From NCBI RefSeq assembly GCF_018873765.1, contig NC_057926.1:49157043-49221042 (forward strand): DNA of 64,000 bases, in the 5' to 3' direction. Within the stretch, counting starts at the first letter, position 1, and each line of letters opens with the position of its first letter. Shown one piece after another: positions 58,787 through 64,000 of this stretch. The notes beneath the pieces were generated by a model, which did not search any database, was not told where the DNA came from, and saw only the letters and a program-made list of their open reading frames with translations. Made by a program: the position numbers and the translations under genes. The stretch is from Telopea speciosissima (taxonomy: Eukaryota > Streptophyta > Magnoliopsida > Proteales > Proteaceae).

Positions 58787-58955
58787 AGTTCTTGGTTTCA
58801 TCCTTTTTGGACATTTAAAAGGGTACAAAAATATGTTCAAGATACAATTGAAGATATGATTGAGTTCCCTCTTATATATATTTAGTTGGCCACTGTTCTT
58901 TGAAATATTTTTTGAATCTTGTGATATCACATAAAAAAAATAAGGATAAGGAAAA

Positions 58956-59300
58956 TCTGAAATATGATCCCATAAAACATTATTTTTTTTTAAAAATTAA
59001 CTTGGAAAAATGAAAACCCATATCACTCTGTGGAGTTTTTGGATTTAGTCGTTTTCAATCACTCTTTCTTCTTGGAGACTCCCCTCCCATCGAATGTGAA
59101 GGTGCGATGATCATTTTAGGCTTCCATGAAAGTGCAATGATCATTTTACACAATCCTATATCTAGGGGCAAAAATCGTGTGCCACTTTTTTTTCCCCATA
59201 AATCTTAAGACCAAATTTCCCATCAAACATGGTGAGAATTTAGGGTCCTATTAAACATGGTAAGAATTTAGGGAGAAAGACAAAAAAAAAAAAAAAAAAG
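58956..59300. other. Intergenic with a worn palindromic MITE
   Basis: GGTGCGATGATCATTTTAGG and AAGTGCAATGATCATTTTAC near 59100-59150 echo the centre of the palindromic family. Ends cannot be placed. Confidence 0.35.
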
Positions 59301-59304
59301 ATAT

Positions 59305-59418
59305 CGTTGATATGCATTTTTAGAATGCATTCTAGGTCAAATTTACATTCTTGACTGACAAAAAACTACTTTTATCATCTGAGAATGCAAAATTGACCTA
59401 GAATACATATCAAACGCA
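59305..59418. mobile_element. Tourist-like MITE
   Basis: CGTTGATATGCATTTTTAG at the left and GAATACATATCAAACGCAG at the right, with GCATTCTAGGTCAAATTT and AAATTGACCTAGAATAC pairing inside. Same family as 13402-13522; the target duplication is not clear. Confidence 0.7.
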
Positions 59419-59639
59419 GAACTAGTCGTGCCAGACACTGCCAACACTAATACACGTGAAATGATCGAGATGAATTTTTGGAGTTCAAGGGTGTGGCAGT
59501 CATTTTACGTACCCTATATCATGAGACGAGCAGAGTGTACTACACAACCGGGTGGCATTCTCTTTCCCTACGGAAAGATATTAAAATTTAAGAGAAGTTT
59601 GTGAACAGGTGATAAAAGAAAACAAGGGCCCCATTCACG

Positions 59640-60210
59640 AGGTGATAGAAGAAAACTTGAGCCTAAATTTTATACGTAGGAAGGGGGCAAAACACAAAGC
59701 GGCGTAGGCTGCCCATCTTGCCGTGCTGTCAGACACAAAGTGACATACATTGACCGCCTTATCCCTATCCAAGCACCTTGTCCGAGCGGAGGTAAGACGA
59801 TCATTGCACGTGGCCCTTTGTCTACGCAGCACAGGCAAGACAGGCCAACGCGCCGTAGAAGATCTGTGTTGAACCAAATTAGGGGTTCAAATGTATTGCC
59901 ACCGTGCTATAGTAGCACTTTCTTTTCCTTTTCGCTGTTCTTACCCAAATAAACTGATGGAGAGTTGGAGACAAATAGCTTACCACTTAAACATCAATGG
60001 GACTACGGGAAGGAGTGGTGGAAGATCAAGGAAATTCATGGGCTACTTCATTAGATATCTATGTACTACATGCTACATTTATGGCTACTACCTACCCAGA
60101 TCACAAAACACAGTCTCTCCAACACCAAAACACACATTAATTCCTTCCTACTGGCAACATTAACTGATCGAAGAACACACAGAAGGTGAGGCGTTAAGCT
60201 AAAATCCCAT
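59640..60210. other. Region downstream of the small HSP gene
   Basis: 59660-59880 contains inverted GCGGCGTAGGCTGCCC and related text, probably another worn palindromic MITE. 60000-60210 is presumably the HSP 3' untranslated region and flank. No gene recognised. Confidence 0.35.
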
Positions 60211-60690
60211 TTAGCCAGAGATCTCAATGCGCTTAGCATCAGGTTTCTTCATCTCCTGTTTCGGAACCACCACAGTAAGAACCCCATTCTCCATATTTGC
60301 CTTCACCTGATCCTTCTTCGTATTTTCTGGTAATCTACACCTCCTAAAGAACTTGCCAATGCTACGTTCCAATCGGTGCCACACATCGCTCTTCTCTTGT
60401 TGCTCTCTGTTTCTCTGTCCGCTGATCTGAAGAACATTTCCATCAACTATAATCTTTACTTCTTCCTTCTTAAGCCCAGGAAGATCAACAGTGAAGATAT
60501 GGGCTTCTGGGGTTTCCCTCCAATCTACGCGAGCATTGACCAAAGCAGAGGTGTCGCGTGCAGTGGTTGGGGTGTTGGTGAGAGCAGAGGAGGTGAAGGG
60601 GAAGCCCTGAAAGGGGTCCCAGAGGTCGAAAGAAGATGGGTCATAGATGTTTGTTCTTGGGCCGCTGAAGAAACTAGGGATGAGTGCCAT
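60211..60690 (-). CDS. Cytosolic class I small heat-shock protein, about 18 kDa
   Basis: Intronless, 159 codons. An upstream in-frame extension lacks an ATG; the start [10 protein letters not shown] matches the usual class I beginning. The N-terminal arm has [12 protein letters not shown] (21-32). The alpha-crystallin domain spans about 55-145 ([49 protein letters not shown]), and the C-terminal tail carries the I-x-I motif RIEISG (155-157). No signal or transit peptide, so cytosolic. From family knowledge it forms oligomers that hold unfolding proteins for refolding by HSP70/HSP100. Upstream are a TATA box (60809-60815) and regularly spaced heat-shock half-sites (60896-60938). A Cys at 118 is a minor oddity. 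It looks intact. Confidence 0.96.
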   Translation of the reverse strand: MALIPSFFSGPRTNIYDPSSFDLWDPFQGFPFTSSALTNTPTTARDTSALVNARVDWRETPEAHIFTVDLPGLKKEEVKIIVDGNVLQISGQRNREQQEKSDVWHRLERSIGKFFRRCRLPENTKKDQVKANMENGVLTVVVPKQEMKKPDAKRIEISG

Positions 60691-60808
60691 TGTTGGGTTT
60701 TGATCCAAGACAATATTGGATTGCTATGAAAGAGAGCTGATTTGGGAATTTACAGAGGATTATTATGTTGTTTCAGATGAACTGAGTTGAATGGGTAAGA
60801 ATTCGGGC

Positions 60809-60815
60809 ATTTATA
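60809..60815 (-). promoter_or_regulatory. TATA box of the small HSP gene
   Basis: The minus strand reads CTCTATAAATGCC, about 120 bp before the start codon. That implies a leader of roughly 90 nt, normal for plant small HSP genes. Confidence 0.75.
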
Positions 60816-60895
60816 GAGGAGGAGAAGGGAAAGATGAGAAACGTGGCTTTCTCACAATTTAGGGGGGGCTTTCTGCTGTCGTTTCTCTTTCGTTT

Positions 60896-60938
60896 TTCCC
60901 TCATCTTCAAGGTGTTTCTGTAAGCTTCTAACGATTTC
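60896..60938 (-). promoter_or_regulatory. Array of heat-shock half-sites
   Basis: On the plus strand TTC occurs at 60896, 60906, 60916, 60926 and 60936, five times at exact 10-bp intervals (GAA on the gene strand). The alternate pentamers that would make a canonical element are degenerate (TCA, GGT, TAA, ACG). This fits a step-type heat-shock element about 80 bp upstream of the TATA box. Confidence 0.6.
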
Positions 60939-60981
60939 TTAGTTAAGGTCTCGTATATCTTCAAGGTGTTTCTGTAAGCTT
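60903..60981. repeat. 25-bp direct repeat containing heat-shock half-sites
   Basis: The 25 bp starting ATCTTCAAGGTGTTTCTGTA occur identically at 60903-60927 and 60957-60981, 54 bp apart. A CT microsatellite follows at 60981-61002. Confidence 0.9.
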
Positions 60982-61039
60982 TTCTCTCTCTCTCTCTCTC
61001 TCATCAGTTTTTGAAGGAACCATTCAATAACACAATGAT

Positions 61040-61220
61040 AGTTTCGATTGCTATGGGAGAGGGTTCCCTACACGTCAGGGTGGCCCTTGCACCAATGTAG
61101 GGGCCAATGGGAGTGTGCATGGAAACATCAACATGAGTGAGATTTTTACTTTTCATGGGGGTGGAGTCGTCATTTCGTGCCCCTTCGTGTCTAGACACAG
61201 GGTACGATATTTTTCAGGGT
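61040..61220. mobile_element. Palindromic MITE family member, diverged
   Basis: GGGGCCAATGGGAGTGTGCA, CATGGGGGTGGAGTCG and CGTGTCTAGACACAGGG follow the order of 35575-35760. The ends are worn. Confidence 0.45.
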
Positions 61221-62253
61221 TTTTTTTCCCCATAATATACATATATATTTTTTAGATTCCATTTGTTTTCATATTAAAAGATGAAAACAAATTACTTGTT
61301 TCCATGCGTGAGATTCAATAAAATATGATTTTTTATTATTTATTTTAATTTAATAAACAAGGTCACATGGAAAATTATATACACACTAACATTAGTATAT
61401 GTCCTAACATTCTCTCTCTCCTTCTTGACACTTTTTGATATTTTATCTCCTTCTAACCATGTAGGCCTCCAGACATGAATTGTGAGCCACTCCTTGCCAT
61501 GCGTCCATTGGCTTGGTCCTCTACACGCACGTGCTAGGGGTCAACGCTTGTTTTTTTTGCTTCCACGTACACACCTCTCTTCATCTTTTAAATGGTAGGA
61601 ATTGGGTTAGATGTTGACACCTAACATGTATGTGTAGAGAAACTCTCCCTCGTGAGAGAAGCTACTACATGTGGGTGACATGTCGATCCACCCCACCCCA
61701 ATTTCTCTTTGTAATAAGAAACCTCAGCTCACCTTTATTTTTGTGAGTAGACCGATAAACCACGGGTCCATGTAAAACCCAGCCTGTAACCCACATAAAC
61801 CAGTAAAGACTGGGGTCCATCAAACCATTTTCAGTCGATTGGCCCCACAAGAAAAATTAAAAACACAACGTCGTAAATGGGGATAGCAAGGAACACCAGA
61901 GAGAGAGACAGAGAGAGAGTTCCTACATGCCTGTGGTAGTATCTTTTTTACATGCCAAATTTAAATATAGGATTTTCTCATTGACACCTTTTGCTGTGTC
62001 AAATATTTTGTAACTTAATTTTTTGTCGTCTTATTTTAACACAGTTTTTCCTTTTAATAGGTAAAATATGTCACTCATGTGTATTCGAAAAGTCGAAACA
62101 GTTCCAACTCTTGAAAATATCATGATTTACAAATAATTTTGGAAACCATCTTTTACCCCTGACCTAAAAAACTTATGGAAATAAAACAAGAGGCAATTAT
62201 ATGAAGAATACATATTCTAAATACACCTATAGAGATGTCATTCAAATCAATTT
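61221..62253. other. Intergenic AT-rich stretch, no gene recognised
   Basis: Only short frames. A GA-rich tract at 61900-61920. No RNA gene or transposon terminus was identified. Confidence 0.4.
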
Positions 62254-62430
62254 TTAAATATTTCCATATGGATTGTAGCTTGTGGAATGATTGGGGATGC
62301 AAGTTTGGCCCTGTGAACCCTGATCTGCCTTGAGATCAAACAAGACATGGGCTAGATTTTTCAACCCTAAGGACAGGTTAGGATTGGATTTTTCAAGCCC
62401 GAAGTCAGGATCAGGGCAAGCATTACTCTG
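62254..62430. mobile_element. GGGCC-word element, worn
   Basis: GTTTGGCCCTGTGAACCC, TTTTTCAAGCCCGAAGTC and GATCAGGGCAAGC resemble the group at 16819-17009. The ends are unclear. Confidence 0.35.
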
Positions 62431-62864
62431 AAGTTGGAGTAATATTGGAAAAAAAATCATGTGTTAAAAAAAGGGAAAATCTTCAACACATGGTAATCGT
62501 GTGGTTGAATTCTAATATAAAATTTAACAAATCACTAATCCGATCTAGACTATTCTTTACATATATCCATGAATTAAAGTTGTCTTTCAACCCAAAAAAC
62601 AAAAAATGAATTAAAGTTGTCTCATCAGCCTTCTAAATGGCATAATTTACTCTCTCTATACACCATGGAGGTGAGGGAAAGCTTTCCTATAAGGTTATAA
62701 TTACTATGGGAGAGGCTTCTCTGAGCAACGACTCTTTTTCCAATTAATAGTATGGAAAAAAGAACTTGTCTAGTTGCGTGCGACTTGCGCCCTGACACAA
62801 TCCTTGAAAATGACCGACCCATTTCTTATAAAATGAAAAATTCCCTTGGTTGATGCTCCTACAT

Positions 62865-62990
62865 GCGCTCTCATTGGGAAAATGATTTTTATGGGGGTGT
62901 GTGACACCTACGCCCAGACACATGAGGGTGAAATGACCATTCTGCCCCCATGAAATGTGAAATGACGCTCATGTTTATGCTTCCACGTAT
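62865..62990. mobile_element. Palindromic MITE family member, partial
   Basis: ACGCCCAGACACATGAGGG and GAAATGACCATTCTGCCCCC are the family core. It directly precedes the TRIM-like element. Confidence 0.5.
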
Positions 62991-63300
62991 TTAGGTACTA
63001 ATCCCATATCAGTTGTGGGTACTCCGACTATCAAGGATAAGAGCCACAAAAGGCCACCCCACTTTGAATCAATTGGTTTTAAGATGGAAGCTTAACATGG
63101 AATCATAGCAGGTACATTGGGCCTTCATCGATGATGGCCCCTTCTCCACCTACGAAGACAGCCCATAATAGACCTGCACGTAAGGCGAAGTATTGAGGCA
63201 ATAATTCTACCTCGGTTGTGGGTGCTCCGACTATCAAATATAAGAGCCACACAAGGCCACCCAACTTTGAACTAATTGGTTTTAAGATGTATGCTTAGTA
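62990..63300 (+). mobile_element. TRIM-like miniature retrotransposon
   Basis: Two direct repeats of about 108 bp (62990-63097 and 63193-63300), exactly 203 bp apart, share GTTGTGGGT, CTCCGACTATCAA, TAAGAGCCACA, AAGGCCACCC and AATTGGTTTTAAGATG. The first ends TTAACA and is followed at once by TGGAATCATAGCAGG, close to the TGGTATCAGAGC primer site complementary to initiator-Met tRNA. The internal part is under 100 bp and non-coding. No target duplication was verified. Confidence 0.65.
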
Positions 63301-63404
63301 ACGCGCACTCTCATTTTTGGCTCCTGCATGTGCATAGAGGCCACGCTTCCCCCCCCCCCCCCTCCTCTCCCACAAGAACCACCCCTATTATTTTTTGGAT
63401 AAAG

Positions 63405-63560
63405 AATGCTACCTAGGCAAGTGCAGTGCACTGTCCCTATGCCAAACATTGGACCAGGTGAAATGACTGCTGCGCTCCAGGGAAATTCCACTTTTCCGTA
63501 GGAGTATAATGATCATTTCACCTACCCTTGTGTCTAGGCGTAGGGGCAACGTACCTCCTT
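63405..63560. mobile_element. Palindromic MITE family member, diverged
   Basis: GGTGAAATGACTGCTGCGCT and AATGATCATTTCACCTACCC pair around the centre; TGTGTCTAGGCGTAGGGGC is the right-arm motif. Confidence 0.5.
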
Positions 63561-64000
63561 ATTTTTCTTTATTAACTTTACCCATTGGGATTATATACAT
63601 CTATTACGATGCTTTAGTTGAACTATATATCTTTGATGGATAAGAACTGCTTGTCCTCTTCTTTGTTTTAAGAACATTAGTACAGTTATATCTTTGTCTA
63701 TTCTACATTGATTAAGTTTATGTTTGTAGATCTACAGGGCTGACAATGATAGGCTTGATTATGAGTTTGTGAACTCGACATTGGGCTATTGTGGAGATGT
63801 AAATAAAACTACATGTTTGGACTTAAAAAGCAACACCAATTAGAAAAACACTTTTATACTAAAAAAGAATATAAGAATTCGGGAATTCCACACATGATCC
63901 AACATAAATAGAGCTGATTTAAATTGTTATTTATTTATGGTAAAAAGTTTTATGCATGGATGTGCATGGTGTACGGTCATGCATCCAATTGTTGTATAAT
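63561..64000. other. Intergenic, window end
   Basis: AT-rich sequence with no recognisable feature. A gene could begin beyond the window. Confidence 0.4.

Larger units (their letters stand above)
55390..58955. mobile_element. Foldback element copy 2
   Basis: Left terminus C (about 55390-56550), middle part (56550-57440) and right terminus D (57440-58955). The middle is the reverse complement of 51490-52370 (for example GTTATAATAGATATGATTTT near 57020 against AAAATCATATCTATTATAAC near 51898). Terminus C resembles B most, and D resembles A most. D contains an internal duplication: the GAAGATACACCCAATCATCC-type segment plus its MITE occur twice (57850-58235 and 58258-58672). Confidence 0.72.

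Noticed and set aside
60691..60708. Six-codon N-terminal extension of the small HSP
   Set aside because: It begins with TTG, not ATG, and class I small HSPs start at the [12 protein letters not shown] methionine at 60690.

Overview
The window is nuclear DNA of a flowering plant, probably a dicot or an early-diverging angiosperm. It is AT-rich, its genes have GT-AG introns, and it is crowded with plant-type retrotransposons, SINEs and MITEs. The species cannot be told from the sequence. I found three protein genes; nearly everything else is transposon-derived.

Layout. 1-8683: intergenic, with a tandem duplication, an Au-type SINE, an L1 3' end and a copia LTR. 8684-12188 (+): a seven-exon atypical bHLH transcription factor of the bHLH68/112/123 type, 471 aa. 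12189-23244: dense MITEs (hAT-like, Tourist-like and palindromic families), SINEs and a decayed RTE LINE carrying a SINE. 23245-41632 (+): a ten-exon UBA-UAS-UIM-UBX gene of the PUX7 type, 456 aa, spread over 18.4 kb because four introns are filled with a Mutator-like element, RTE LINEs, SINEs and a PIF/Harbinger-like element. 41633-60210: a repeat block built from two copies of one foldback element with very long inverted termini. The left copy is split by a 6.5-kb Ty1-copia element, and an L1 LINE lies between the copies. 60211-60690 (-): an intronless cytosolic class I small heat-shock protein with a TATA box and a regular array of heat-shock half-sites upstream. 60691-64000: intergenic, ending in a TRIM-like mini-retrotransposon.

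The three genes are not an operon or cluster. The PUX7-type adaptor and the small HSP both belong to protein quality control, but nothing in the sequence links their regulation.

The most unusual structures are the nested palindromes at 43.3-59.0 kb, and several families of about 200-bp hAT-like elements that share CA(A/T)GG or CAGGG ends and 8-bp target duplications while each interior is built from its own short iterated word.
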